Source of the DNA: Streptomyces zhaozhouensis
Lineage (GTDB): Bacteria; Actinomycetota; Actinomycetes; Streptomycetales; Streptomycetaceae
Assembly: GCF_900230195.1 (NCBI RefSeq)
Contig: NZ_OCNE01000023.1
Span: forward strand, 1 to 64,000
Direction: 5' to 3'
DNA length: 64,000 bases
Positions 42,862-52,310 of the stretch are shown in pieces (position 1 is the first letter of the stretch; each line of letters begins with the position of its first letter). The notes beneath the pieces were generated by a model. The model saw only the letters and a list, made by a program, of their open reading frames with translations, ran no database searches and was not told the DNA's origin. The translations under genes were made by a program, and so were the position numbers.

Positions 42862-44852
42862 GCTGCCTGGGCCTCCAGCACGTGCAGCCAGTTGCGGAAG
42901 TCGCCCACGGTGCGCAGCCCCGCCAGCTCCTCGGCCTCCACCTCGTAGCCGTGGTCGGAGGCCAGCCGCAGGATGATCCGCACCCGGGCGAGGGAGTCGA
43001 TGCCCATGTCGGCCAGGAGCGAGCCGTCGGAGTAGTCGGCCGAGGTGCTCCTGGCGTGCTCGCGCAGCACCGTCGTGGCGAGGTCGGAGCCGGCGGCCGG
43101 GACCTCGGCCGTCCGCTCGCCCGGCCAGTAGCGGCGGGTCTGCCAGGGGTAGGTGGGCAGCGGAACGTAGAGGTGGTCGGGGCCGAAGACGCTCTCCCAG
43201 CGCACGTCGTGGCCGCGCCGGTACTGCTCGGCCGCGGCGGCCAGCGGCAGCGAGGCGACCTCGGGGTCGGCGATCCGGCCCGGGTCGGTCAGCGCGCGCA
43301 CCATCGCCTCGTGGCTGCCGGCCATCACGGCCACCCGGAACGGGTGGTGCTCGCGCCGGGTCGCCGCGCTGAAGCAGATGTCGCCGAGCGCGAACTCCGC
43401 GCCCCGGCCGCCGGGCGACAGGTAGTCGACGTAGGAACGCACCAGGTCCTGGAGCGCGGGGATGGAACGGGCCGAGAGCGTCAGCAGGCAGACCTCCTCG
43501 TCACCGCCGGGGTTTCGGGGGTCGGCGTGCCGGGAGGTGAGCGTCTCGCCCTGACGCACCACCACGTGGGCGTTGAGCGCCGACGATCCCTGACCGCTGA
43601 CACCGGCGATGGCGGGGCGGCCCGCCGTGGGAAGGTCCTGAAGCCGGGTGGCGAGGGCCAGCGGCAGACGGTCCCAGGCGACGGTGGGGTTGAGGCGGGC
43701 GACGTTGAGGCTCGGCGGCACCTGGCCGTGTTCCAGCGCCAGCACCGTCTTGATGAGCCCGGCGATGCCGCCGGCGGCCTCGGCGTGGCCGATGTTGCTC
43801 TTCACCGAGCCCACCAGGCAGGGGCGTTCCGCGGGGCGGCCCTCGCCCAGCACCTCGCCGAGGGCGGTGAGTTCGAGGGGGTCGAGGGTCGGGGACCCGG
43901 CGCCGTGCGCCTCGACGAAGTCCACGTCCGCCGGGCATATGCCGGCGTCCTCGTAGGCCCAACGCAGCACGTCGCGCTGGCCGTCGAGCGAGGGCGTCAG
44001 CACGGAGTCGCTGGTCTGGCCGTCGTTGCCGAGGGCGCTGCCGGCGATCACCGCGCGGACCCGGTCGCCGTCGGCTATCGCCTGCCGCAGCGGCTTGAGC
44101 ACCACCACGCCGACCGCGTCACTGGGCGCGAAGCCGTCGGCGTCGGCGGAGCCGAACTTCACCCGGCCGTCGCTGGAGAGCGAGCCGGCCTGCGTCATCA
44201 GCACGCCCTCGTCCGGGCGGAGCAGCAGGTTGACGCCGGCGACGATCGCCAGCCTGGTCTCGCCGGCGCGCAGGCTCAGCACGGCGGAGTGCACGGCGGT
44301 CAGCGAGGAGGAGCAGGCCGTGTCGTAGACGACGCTCGGCCCGCGCAGGTCGAACTCGTGCGAGACGCGGGCGGCCAGCAGCGAGCGGTAGTTGTGGAAC
44401 GCGGCGGGGGTGACCGCGGTGAGGCCGCGCCGGTACTGCTCCTCCAGGAAGTCGGAGCGGGCGGCGCCGACATAGACGCCGGTGCGGGTGCCGGCGAGGT
44501 CGCGGGGGAGCTGCCCCGCGTCCTCCAGCGCCTCCCAGGTCGCCATGAGCAGCAGGCGCTGCTGGGGGTCGAGTTCGGTGGCCTCCGCGGCGGAGATCCC
44601 GAAGAACTCGGCGTCGAAGTCGGCCATGCCGCGCACGTATCCGGCCCGCCGGGCGCCGACGGTGCCGGGCGTCGCGTGCGGGGAGTAGAGGGCGTCCACG
44701 TCGTACCGGTCGGCGGGGGTGTCGCTGGTCGCGTCCAGGCCGGCGCGCAGCACCTCCCAGAGTTGGTCGGGGTCATCGGCGCCAGGGAGCCGGCAGGCTG
44801 TGCCGATCACCGCGACCGCGCGTTCCTCGACCTCCGCTGTCGAACTCTTCAC
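42858..44852 (-). CDS. AT-less type I polyketide synthase: ketosynthase-linker-ACP
   Basis: 664 residues; GTG 44852 after AAGGAG. The ketosynthase holds C180 (DTACSSS), H316 (EAHGAGS, altered from the usual EAHGTGT) and H356 (NIGHAEAAGG). The region after the KS keeps linker fragments, LLTLSARSIPALQDLVRSYV and LYVPLPTYPWQTRRYWP, but the acyltransferase domain between them is absent. A carrier domain ends the protein with S620 in ADMGIDSLARV for phosphopantetheine. It therefore needs an AT in trans or a starter from another enzyme. The overlapping adenylation gene and a following FAD oxygenase make a three-gene cluster; no thioesterase, AT or PPTase is nearby. Confidence 0.92.
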   Translation of the reverse strand: MKSSTAEVEERAVAVIGTACRLPGADDPDQLWEVLRAGLDATSDTPADRYDVDALYSPHATPGTVGARRAGYVRGMADFDAEFFGISAAEATELDPQQRLLLMATWEALEDAGQLPRDLAGTRTGVYVGAARSDFLEEQYRRGLTAVTPAAFHNYRSLLAARVSHEFDLRGPSVVYDTACSSSLTAVHSAVLSLRAGETRLAIVAGVNLLLRPDEGVLMTQAGSLSSDGRVKFGSADADGFAPSDAVGVVVLKPLRQAIADGDRVRAVIAGSALGNDGQTSDSVLTPSLDGQRDVLRWAYEDAGICPADVDFVEAHGAGSPTLDPLELTALGEVLGEGRPAERPCLVGSVKSNIGHAEAAGGIAGLIKTVLALEHGQVPPSLNVARLNPTVAWDRLPLALATRLQDLPTAGRPAIAGVSGQGSSALNAHVVVRQGETLTSRHADPRNPGGDEEVCLLTLSARSIPALQDLVRSYVDYLSPGGRGAEFALGDICFSAATRREHHPFRVAVMAGSHEAMVRALTDPGRIADPEVASLPLAAAAEQYRRGHDVRWESVFGPDHLYVPLPTYPWQTRRYWPGERTAEVPAAGSDLATTVLREHARSTSADYSDGSLLADMGIDSLARVRIILRLASDHGYEVEAEELAGLRTVGDFRNWLHVLEAQAA

Positions 44853-45905
44853 CAGTCAACTCCTTCGTTTCTCTGACGTCCCTGCGGTGGTGCGGTGTTC
44901 GTTGCGTGGTGCTCGGGTGGTGCGGGGGTGCCTGACGGTGGCGCTTCGCGGAGCGGGCGCCTACTCCCCGTAGAGAAGCTGGGTGTTGTCCTGCCTGTCC
45001 GTAGTTGTTCGCTCGCGGGTCGTTCCGCTGCCTGGCCGAACTTGTGCGGGGCCGGACTCGTCGTCCGCCCCCGTGCCCCTATCGGTAGGCCACCCCCGTG
45101 GTCAGGGGAGTGGTATCGCGCCAACTCCGATACGGGTTCTTCGCTCGTCTGTGGTCAGCCCCGCTCTTCTGGGTGTCTGGTGCCTCGGTCATATGCCTTA
45201 CGACAGGGCATGGTGCCGTCCGCGAGCGGGAAACGCCATCCATGACGAGGGATCAGGCCGCCCCCAATTCGGAGCAACCTTGCCCGGGGGTCCGACGGCA
45301 ACGGGCACGCGGTTCCGGACAGTCCGGTGCGTGTGGAGCGAATCGGGCGCGATACCCGCCCGACCTGCCGGAAATGGCCGGACTTGGACCTCGGCGGTAC
45401 CGGCGTGGAGGCTTGCTCTCGGCTGTCTCATGACCTCGTGACTGACGAAGTGACGCGGGCGACGGACACGGCAGACGCACCCTACGCGAAAGTAGGCGAT
45501 CAACTCACTGTTCTTAACCGGCTCTTTACGGTGATGGCACGCACTTGTTCGTTCAGATTCCGGTACACAAGTGACCAGTCGGGGCGTCCCCTGCCTCACC
45601 GGACACACCCGCCCTGCGGGGTACCCGCCGGCAGTGACCGCGACACGTTGCCACCCGAAGTCATCGATCCCATCGGAAGATTGTCGTACGACCTAGGGAG
45701 TTCCGCCCGTTTCTGATCGGGAATGACGGGAACTGAGCGCGCGAGGATTGAGGAGGTCCGGATCTGGACAAGCTGAGGGGTTGCCCTGTCTTCGGCGGCG
45801 TGAGCGAACGGTGAGACAGGGGAGCAAGGTGTGACGAGCGCCGCGTGACAAAAGGAGCCCCAACTCCCCCGGCGGGGCGGCGCACCGGGGTTCGGTTCTG
45901 GTTTC
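44853..45905. other. 1053-bp intergenic region without supportable genes
   Basis: Between the divergent KS-ACP and GAF/PAS genes. Parts (about 45450-45560 and 45650-45730) are clearly less GC-rich than surrounding genes. Visible symmetries: CCACCCCC...GGGGAGTGG near 45085-45115, a small hairpin CCTAC-GCGAAA-GTAGG near 45480-45495, and the palindrome GTCGTACGAC 45683-45692. Open frames in it lack family resemblance and ribosome-binding sites. It probably holds promoters and regulatory sites, possibly an untranslated RNA. Confidence 0.5.
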
Positions 45906-46961
45906 ATGTGGGCCATGAAGCCCCTGACACCCGATCAAGCCCCCAACGAGGGTGAGCAGCGCAGGCGGCGGTTGCAGCTTCTCGGTCTGAACGACTCCGA
46001 GCCCGAGGCAAAGTTTGACCGCATCGCCCGGCTGGCCGGCAGTCTCGCGCAGGCACCCCTTGCCATGGTCAATTTCATCAGCGACGAGCGCCAGATGTTC
46101 CGTGGTATGTACACGCCCCCGGTCGCGGCCGAGGAGAACGCCGGCCTGGAGAGCGACGGCCGGGGCATAGCCTTCGACCTCAACAACATCCCCGAGATAG
46201 CCCGCGAGGCGCCGGTCGACTACGGGTTCTGCCCCCATGTCGTGGCGCAGGGCTCCCAGTTGGCCCTGGACGACGTCTTCGACTACCCCAGGTTCAAGGG
46301 CAACCCGCTGGTCAACGAGATGGGCGTGCGCGCCTACCTCGGCACCCCGCTGCTCGACCACACCGGGCAGATCCTCGGCACCGTCTGCGTCGCCGACATG
46401 CGTCCCCGCCAGTGGGACTCCCGCCACATGGAGGGGATGCAGAACCTCGCCGAGACCCTGCTCTCCGAGTTCCAGCTGCGGGACAGCCTGCTGACCCAGC
46501 AGCAGGAGATGTTCGCCGTCTTCGACGGCGCGCCGTTCCCGATCATGCTGACCCAGGGTCCGAACCACCTGCTGCGCTACGCCAACGCCAAGCAGGGCGC
46601 CTCGTTCGGGCGGGTCCAGCAGCTGAGCGCGGGGCGGGAGTCGCTGCCCGGTCTCGACGCCGTGGGCGTCTTCGCGACCATGGACCGGGCGTACCACACC
46701 GGCCAGACGGCCAGCCTGGCCGAGGCCAGGATCGCCTCCTACGACGCGACGACACCGCAGAACTTCACCTTCACCTGCACCCCCGTGCGGCTCTCGCCCA
46801 AGGCACCGGTGAGCGGGGTGCTCACCGTCGCGGTGAACATCACGCACCAGTCGCCGGCGCAGAGCGAGGCCCAGCAGATGGCGGCCGAGTTCACCTCCCA
46901 GGTGGAACGGCTCGGTTCCGGGGGCGTCCCCGGCTGGTCGCAGGCCCGCCCGGCGATCTGA
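45906..46961 (+). CDS. GAF-PAS sensor protein without output domain
   Basis: 351 residues from the ATG 45906 (ATG 45915 is possible; neither has a strong ribosome-binding site). Residues ~35-200 form a GAF domain (FDRIARLAGSLAQAPLAMVN, DYGFCPHVVAQG, MGVRAYLGTPLLDHTGQILG). A coiled stretch and a PAS-like domain (AVFDGAPFPIMLTQGPNHLL) follow. No kinase, GGDEF, phosphatase or DNA-binding domain is attached, so it should act through a partner. It is followed by a strong terminator. Confidence 0.82.
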   Translation: MWAMKPLTPDQAPNEGEQRRRRLQLLGLNDSEPEAKFDRIARLAGSLAQAPLAMVNFISDERQMFRGMYTPPVAAEENAGLESDGRGIAFDLNNIPEIAREAPVDYGFCPHVVAQGSQLALDDVFDYPRFKGNPLVNEMGVRAYLGTPLLDHTGQILGTVCVADMRPRQWDSRHMEGMQNLAETLLSEFQLRDSLLTQQQEMFAVFDGAPFPIMLTQGPNHLLRYANAKQGASFGRVQQLSAGRESLPGLDAVGVFATMDRAYHTGQTASLAEARIASYDATTPQNFTFTCTPVRLSPKAPVSGVLTVAVNITHQSPAQSEAQQMAAEFTSQVERLGSGGVPGWSQARPAI

Positions 46962-47273
46962 ACGGTCGGGGGCCCCTTCCGGCCGTCCCGGCGGCCGGAA
47001 GGGGGACGGAGAGGGGCTACTTTCGGCCATTCCTTGGTGATTGACCGTGACGGTTACCGCGCCATCCGGTCGGCGCGGTGACCGTTTCCCCACCTCTGCG
47101 GAGATCTCTCCCCATCCCCCACCCGTTCCGTGCCCCGCCGCGCACGCCCCATGGAGACAGAACGCCCCCTTCTGTCCGCACCCCCGCAGCCGACGCGCCG
47201 TCGGAGCCGACGAGAACCGGCCGATTCCGCGCCGCCCCCGCCTGACCGGAAACACCGCCCCCGGCGGGACGGT
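46962..47273. other. intergenic stretch holding terminator
   Basis: 312 bp between convergent genes; apart from the hairpin at 46973-47004 nothing is recognised. Confidence 0.5.
46973..47004. terminator. terminator hairpin after GAF-PAS gene
   Basis: CCCCTTCCGGCCG 46973-46985 pairs perfectly with CGGCCGGAAGGGG 46992-47004, six-base loop. Confidence 0.8.
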
Positions 47274-47897
47274 TCACGCCGGTGACCCCGCCCTGGGCGG
47301 CTGCGCGCGCAGCGCCAACAGCGCGAGTTCGGCGTACCGGCGGGAGGCCGGCCACGGATCGCGGCCGGCGGCGGCCACCACCCCGGCGTGCCCCAGCGCC
47401 AGCAGGCACAGATCCCCCCGGTCGACGGAACGGCGTACCACCCCCGCCACGCGGGCCCGCGCCAGGATCGCGTCCAGCCGCCCCAACTCCTCGGCCAGCC
47501 CCTTGGTACGCCCCGCCTCGACCTCCGCCAGCGCGCGGGCGGTGAAATTCCGGTCCCGCAGTTGCGTCGCGCACAGCAGCAGCACCGTCTCGCGCACGGC
47601 CTCCCACGGGTCAGGGTATGCCTCCAGCCGTCGCAACGCCCCGTGGCACTCGGCCCGTTGGTCGGCGCACGCCGCTTCCACCAGGTCCTCGCGCGTGGGG
47701 AACCTGCGGTACAGCGTCGCCACGCCCACCCCGGCGCGGCGGGCGACCCGGCTGACCGGGGCGCGTTCGCCGGACTCCGCGAAGACGGCGCGGGCCGCCG
47801 CGACGATCCGCTCCCGGTTCCGCTCGGCGTCGGCACGCAGCCGGTGCTCCCCGGCGTCGGCGCGCGGTCGGGCGGGGGGCGGCTGAGAAGGTTCCAT
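47274..47897 (-). CDS. TetR-family regulator
   Basis: 207 residues; ATG 47897 after GAGAGGAA. The N-terminal helix-turn-helix is textbook TetR: RERIVAAARAVFAESGE, VSRVARRAGVGVATLYRRFP, TREDLVEAA. It is divergent from an alcohol dehydrogenase/quinone reductase-like gene at 47999, which is the expected target. The ligand is unknown. Confidence 0.92.
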   Translation of the reverse strand: MEPSQPPPARPRADAGEHRLRADAERNRERIVAAARAVFAESGERAPVSRVARRAGVGVATLYRRFPTREDLVEAACADQRAECHGALRRLEAYPDPWEAVRETVLLLCATQLRDRNFTARALAEVEAGRTKGLAEELGRLDAILARARVAGVVRRSVDRGDLCLLALGHAGVVAAAGRDPWPASRRYAELALLALRAQPPRAGSPA

Positions 47898-47949
47898 GCC
47901 GGTTCCTCTCACTTACCCGTCGACCCCGCCGGCCCGCGGCGCGCCGACA

Positions 47950-47968
47950 TTACCTTCGGCCAGCGTAA
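47950..47968. promoter_or_regulatory. possible operator between TetR and MDR reductase genes
   Basis: TTAC and GTAA arms enclose 11 bases (47950-47968); weak symmetry but central in the divergent region. Confidence 0.25.
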
Positions 47969-47998
47969 GCCGCCGCCGTCCCGCCAGGAGGTCCCGCC

Positions 47999-48994
47999 GT
48001 GCTCGCCGCCCGCTACCACCGTCACGGTCCGCCCGACGTCCTGCGGGTGGAGGAGGTGCCCGACCCGGAACCCGCCGCCGGGCAGGTGCGGGTGCGGGTC
48101 CACGCCACCAGCGTCAACGGCGGCGACCTGCACGCACGTGCCGGTCGGCTGCGGTGGATGTCGCGGCGTCGGCCCCCGTTCGGCACCGGGCTCGACGTCT
48201 CGGGGGAGGTCGAACGCCTCGGCCCCGGGGTCAACGATGTCGTCGTGGGACAGCGGGTGTGGGGGCTGCTGCCGCGCGCCTCGGTCTTCGCGCCGGTCGG
48301 CGCGGCCGCCGAGGCGGTGGTGGTCGACGCGGCACGGCTGGGTCCCAGGCCCGAGGGGCTCGACCCGGTCGAGGCGGCGGCGCTGCCCGGCGTGGGGGCG
48401 ACCGCCGTCAGCGCGCTGCTGACCCGGGGACGGCTGCGCGCCGGACAACGGTTGCTGGTGCGGGGCGGCGCGGGCGGGGTGGGCAGCGCGGCGGTGGTGC
48501 TCGGCCACGCGCTGGGCGCGCATGTCACCGCGCTGGCCGGGGAGTCGACGCTGGCGGCGGTGCGCGCGCTCGGCGCGGACGAGGTGGTGGACTACCGCGC
48601 GGCGCGCCCCGCGGAACTGGGGCGTTTCGACGTGATCCTGGACACGGCCGGCGCCCCGGGACTGCCGGCCTGGCGCCGCCGGCTGCGCCCGCGCGGCCGG
48701 ATGGTCGCGATCGCGCCGACGCATCCGCGCACCGCCCTGGCCATCGCCTTCTCGGTCGTGCACGGGTCCGGGCGGATGCGCTTCTTCAGCGGCGACATCC
48801 GCCGCCCCGACCTGGACGCGCTGGCCGCCCATGTGACGCGCGGCGAGTTGCGACCGGTGGTGGCGTCGACCCACCCGCTGACCGAAGTGGCGGACGCCCA
48901 CCGGGCGTTGGAACGGGGCGGCGGCGTCGGCAAGCGGGTCGTCCGCACGGGGACGGCGACGGGCCCGGGCGCCCCGGGCGCGTTGCCGGCCTGA
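47999..48994 (+). CDS. zinc-independent MDR alcohol dehydrogenase/quinone oxidoreductase
   Basis: 331 residues; GTG 47999 after AGGAGG. MDR fold with VRVRVHATSVNGGDLHARAG at the N terminus, PGVGATAVSALLTRGRL, and the NADPH site LLVRGGAGGVGSAAVVLGHA followed by ALGADEVVDYR. Structural-zinc cysteines are missing, as in quinone oxidoreductases. Probably controlled by the divergent TetR regulator. Confidence 0.9.
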   Translation: MLAARYHRHGPPDVLRVEEVPDPEPAAGQVRVRVHATSVNGGDLHARAGRLRWMSRRRPPFGTGLDVSGEVERLGPGVNDVVVGQRVWGLLPRASVFAPVGAAAEAVVVDAARLGPRPEGLDPVEAAALPGVGATAVSALLTRGRLRAGQRLLVRGGAGGVGSAAVVLGHALGAHVTALAGESTLAAVRALGADEVVDYRAARPAELGRFDVILDTAGAPGLPAWRRRLRPRGRMVAIAPTHPRTALAIAFSVVHGSGRMRFFSGDIRRPDLDALAAHVTRGELRPVVASTHPLTEVADAHRALERGGGVGKRVVRTGTATGPGAPGALPA

Positions 48995-49080
48995 CCCCGC
49001 GCGGGGCGTCCGTGCCCGGCCGCGGACGACAACGCACCAGGACGGCCCGGGTGGGTGGTCGGCCGTCTCGGGCCGGCCGG

Positions 49081-49659
49081 TCAGGCCGCCCCGACCACGC
49101 GGTCGACCGCGGCGCGGATCAGCTCGGCGCGCTCCGTCTCGTCGAACACCTCGGGCAACGTGAGCTGTTCGACGATCAGCCAGTTGTAGGCGCAGATCAG
49201 CAGCTTGACCGCGGTGGCGTCGCCGGGGAGGCCGGAGGCCTCCTGCGCCGCGACGTTGTGCGCGATGTCGGCGCGCACCCGTTCGGTGAGCAGCCGGCGC
49301 AGCTCGGGGCGGCGGGTGGCCTCCAGACGCAGTTCGAGGAAGGCGAGATAGCCGCTGCGGAAGCCGCTGACCCGGGCGACGAGGTCGCTCATCAGCTCCG
49401 CGTACCGCTCGGTGTCGGCGGGCCCGGACTGGTGCGCGGCGACGGTGGCCTCGTCGGGCACGAGCCGTTCGTAGACCCGGGAGCCGGCCTGGGTGAGGAG
49501 TTGGTCGCGGTTGGCGAAGTAGTTCGAGGTCGTGCCGCCCGGCACCCCCGCCTCGGCGTCCACGGCGCGGAAGGTGAGCCCGCGCGCCCCCTGGGCGGCC
49601 AGCACCTCGATCGCGGCGTCGAGGAGGGCCGCCCTCCGCTCGTCGTTTCTGCGCACCAT
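49081..49659 (-). CDS. TetR-family regulator
   Basis: 192 residues; ATG 49659 after GGAG. Helix-turn-helix: RRAALLDAAIEVLAAQGARG, TFRAVDAEAGVPGGTTSNYF, ANRDQLL. Divergent from a DHFR/RibD-fold reductase gene; two palindromes with AGTACT-like cores in the 97-bp gap are likely operators. Confidence 0.92.
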   Translation of the reverse strand: MVRRNDERRAALLDAAIEVLAAQGARGLTFRAVDAEAGVPGGTTSNYFANRDQLLTQAGSRVYERLVPDEATVAAHQSGPADTERYAELMSDLVARVSGFRSGYLAFLELRLEATRRPELRRLLTERVRADIAHNVAAQEASGLPGDATAVKLLICAYNWLIVEQLTLPEVFDETERAELIRAAVDRVVGAA

Positions 49660-49674
49660 TGACACCACTCCAGT

Positions 49675-49716
49675 TGTAGTACTACATTCAAACCACTCCA
49701 GCCAGAGTACTTCTGG
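49675..49716. promoter_or_regulatory. two palindromic operator candidates
   Basis: TGTAGTACTACA (49675-49686) is a perfect 12-bp palindrome. CCAGA-GTACT-TCTGG (49702-49716) has perfect 5-bp arms. Both centre on GTACT. ACCACTCCAG is directly repeated at 49664-49673 and 49692-49701. All lie in the divergent TetR/reductase promoter. Confidence 0.6.
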
Positions 49717-49756
49717 TGGAGCGGTCACGACAAGGCAGCGACAGGCGGGAGCCCCC

Positions 49757-50347
49757 ATGCGCAAGCTTGTTTACTACTTCGCGAACTCCCTCGACGGGCG
49801 GATCGCGGGCCCCGGCGGGGAGTTCGACTTCTACTACGCGGGCGACGAGAAGCAGGCCGCCGCCTACTCGGCCTGGATGATCGAGCGGTTTCCGGAGACC
49901 GTTCCCACCGCCTACCGCGAGCAGGTCGGCGTCACCGACGCGGAGAACCGGCGGTTCGACACCGTGCTGATGGGGCTCGGCAGCTACGAGCCCGGCCTCC
50001 GCGAGGGGCGGCCGAGCCCCTACGCCCACCTGCGGCAGTACGTGATCTCCCGCAGCCTGCCGGAGAACCCGGAGGCCGGGATCACCGTGGTCCGCGAGGA
50101 CCCGGTCGGCCTGGTGCGGGCGTTGAAGCGGGAGGAGTCGGACAAGGACATCTGGCTCTGCGGCGGCGGGAAGCTCGCCGGGACGCTGCTGCCCGAGATC
50201 GACGAGCTGGTGATCAAGAGCTATCCGGTCGTCGCGGGCGCCGGAGTGCCGATGGTGGACGGGGGGTTCGACCCGACGGTCTTCACCGTCACCGACCGGC
50301 GGTCGTTCGACGGCGGGGTGATCGTCAGCTGGCTGGCCCGGCGGTGA
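49757..50347 (+). CDS. dihydrofolate reductase/RibD C-terminal fold protein
   Basis: 196 residues; ATG 49757 after GCGGGAG. Family features RKLVYYFANSLDGRIAGPGG at the start, TVLMGLGSYEP and the NADP-binding DIWLCGGGKLAGTLLPEIDE. These actinobacterial 'dihydrofolate reductase family' proteins are mostly of unknown substrate and are often TetR-regulated. It overlaps the convergent ABC transporter gene by 23 bases. Confidence 0.88.
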   Translation: MRKLVYYFANSLDGRIAGPGGEFDFYYAGDEKQAAAYSAWMIERFPETVPTAYREQVGVTDAENRRFDTVLMGLGSYEPGLREGRPSPYAHLRQYVISRSLPENPEAGITVVREDPVGLVRALKREESDKDIWLCGGGKLAGTLLPEIDELVIKSYPVVAGAGVPMVDGGFDPTVFTVTDRRSFDGGVIVSWLARR

Positions 50348-52151
50348 CGTCGACGACGGGGACGTCGGCCGCCTCTTCGCGCCCCCCGTGTTCACCGCGC
50401 TCCGCGAGGAACTGCGTGGCGGCCAGCTCGGCATACAGCCCGCTGGCCGCCACCAGCTCCGCGTGGGTGCCGACCGCCCGGACCCGGCCGGCCTCCAGGA
50501 CCACGATCCGGTCCGCGGAGGTCACCGTCGAGAGCCGGTGCGCGACCACCAGCACCGTGGTGCGGCGGGCCACGTCGGCCACCGTGTCGCGCAGCGCCGC
50601 CTCGTTGACCGCGTCCAGCTGCGAGGTCGCCTCGTCCAACAGCAGCAGCCTGGGCTGACGCAGCAACGCCCGTGCGATGGCGACCCGTTGGCGTTCGCCG
50701 CCGGAGAGCTTGGTGCCGCGATGGCCCACCACCGTCTCCAGCCCCTCGGGCAGCCGCTCGACCAGCGACGTCAGCCGCGCCGTGCGCAGCGTCTCCTCCA
50801 GCGCCGCGTCGGAGGTCTCGGGCGCGCCGAAGAGCAGGTTGTCCCGGAGGGTCCCGGAGAGCACCGGCGCGTCCTGCTCGACATAGCCGATCGCCGCCCG
50901 CAGCTCGGCCAGGTCCCACTCGCGCACGTCGCGGCCGTCGAGCAGCACCCGGCCCTCGGTCGCGTCGTAGAACCGCTCGATCAGGGAGAAGACCGTGGTC
51001 TTGCCCGCCCCGGAAGGCCCGACGAACGCCGTCATCCCGCGCGCCGGCACATGGAAGTCCACCCCGTGGTGCACGGCCGGCAGCTCGGGCGCGTAGCGGA
51101 AGCGCACGCCCTCGAACGTCACCGCCGCCGGCGCCCCGCCGGCCGGGCGCGGCCGCCCCTCGGAGACCGGCTCCGCCGGCATCGCCCACACCTCGCGGAT
51201 CCGGCTGATCGCCGCCGAGCCGACCTGGTACTGGGTGACGGCGGTGACCACTTCCTGCAGCGGGGAGATCAGGTAGAACACGTAGAGCAGGAAGGCCACC
51301 AGGGTGCCGATGTCGATCGTCCCCGTCGCCACGCGCGCGCCGCCGACCGCCAGCACGGTGAGGAACGCGCCCTGGACGGCCAGGCCCATCGTGTTCCCCG
51401 CGATCGCGCCCCACTTGGCGGAGGTGACGCTGGCCCGCCAGGACCGCTCCGCCGCCTCGTGCACGGTGCGCTCCTCCCGCGCCTCGGCGCCGGCCGCCTT
51501 CACCGTGCGCAGCGCGCCCAGCACCCGCTCCAGGCTGGCGCCCATGTCGCCGACGGACTGCTGCGCGCGCTTGCTGGCGCGGTTGATCAACGGGGCGATG
51601 AAGCCGATGACCACGCCGGCCACGGCTATCACGCCGAGCGTGACGGCCAGCAGCACCGGATCGACGAGGGCCATCATCACCAGCGTCGCCACCAGCGTGA
51701 GCCCGCCCGTGCCGAGGCCGATCAGCGACTGGGTGGTCATCGCGCGCAGCAGCGTGGTGTCGGAGGTGGCGCGGGAGAGCAGGTCGCCCGGCTCGCTGCC
51801 GTCCACGGCGGAGACGCGCAGCCGCAGCAGATAGGAGGTCAACGAACGGCGCGCGGTCAGCACCACGGACTCGGCGGTGCGCGACAGCACGTAGTAACCG
51901 AGGGCGCCGAGCGCCGCGTTGGTCACCACCAGACCGGTGAGCAGGAACAGCTCCCGGGCGATCCCGCCGTCGTCGTCCAGGCTCTCGATGAGCGAACGGG
52001 CCACCAGCGGCAGCGCGAGCCCGGTGGCCCCGGTGATCAGCGACAGCGTGGCGCCGAGCAGCAACGCCCAACGGTGCGGGCGGACATACCCCAGCAGCAC
52101 CCGCCAGGCCGAGCCCTCCTGGGCGCGCGTCTCCGTGGCCGGCTCCGACAT
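50325..52151 (-). CDS. ABC exporter, fused membrane and ATPase domains
   Basis: 608 residues; start taken at ATG 52151, after GGGGGGAG (ATG 52172 is the alternative). Six membrane helices in the first ~320 residues, then the ATPase: Walker A VGPSGAGKTT, signature LSGGERQRVAIARALL, Walker B LLLLDEATSQLD and H-loop VAHRLSTV. Half-transporters of this MsbA/LmrA type work as homodimers in lipid, drug or peptide export. No substrate is indicated; the MmyB-type regulator lies upstream on the same strand. Confidence 0.92.
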   Translation of the reverse strand: MSEPATETRAQEGSAWRVLLGYVRPHRWALLLGATLSLITGATGLALPLVARSLIESLDDDGGIARELFLLTGLVVTNAALGALGYYVLSRTAESVVLTARRSLTSYLLRLRVSAVDGSEPGDLLSRATSDTTLLRAMTTQSLIGLGTGGLTLVATLVMMALVDPVLLAVTLGVIAVAGVVIGFIAPLINRASKRAQQSVGDMGASLERVLGALRTVKAAGAEAREERTVHEAAERSWRASVTSAKWGAIAGNTMGLAVQGAFLTVLAVGGARVATGTIDIGTLVAFLLYVFYLISPLQEVVTAVTQYQVGSAAISRIREVWAMPAEPVSEGRPRPAGGAPAAVTFEGVRFRYAPELPAVHHGVDFHVPARGMTAFVGPSGAGKTTVFSLIERFYDATEGRVLLDGRDVREWDLAELRAAIGYVEQDAPVLSGTLRDNLLFGAPETSDAALEETLRTARLTSLVERLPEGLETVVGHRGTKLSGGERQRVAIARALLRQPRLLLLDEATSQLDAVNEAALRDTVADVARRTTVLVVAHRLSTVTSADRIVVLEAGRVRAVGTHAELVAASGLYAELAATQFLAERGEHGGREEAADVPVVDVTAGPAS

Positions 52152-52310
52152 CCTCGCGCTCCCCCCGGGCATGGTCGTCCCCCTCACGTAGTCAGAACGC
52201 ACGGCGGCCCCCGAAGGTTGCTCCCGCTCCGCCCCCGCCGGCGGCGGACCGGGCCCGGCGACGGGAGGGGACGGCCCGGGTGAGCGGGCGACGGCGTCCC
52301 GGCGGACGGC

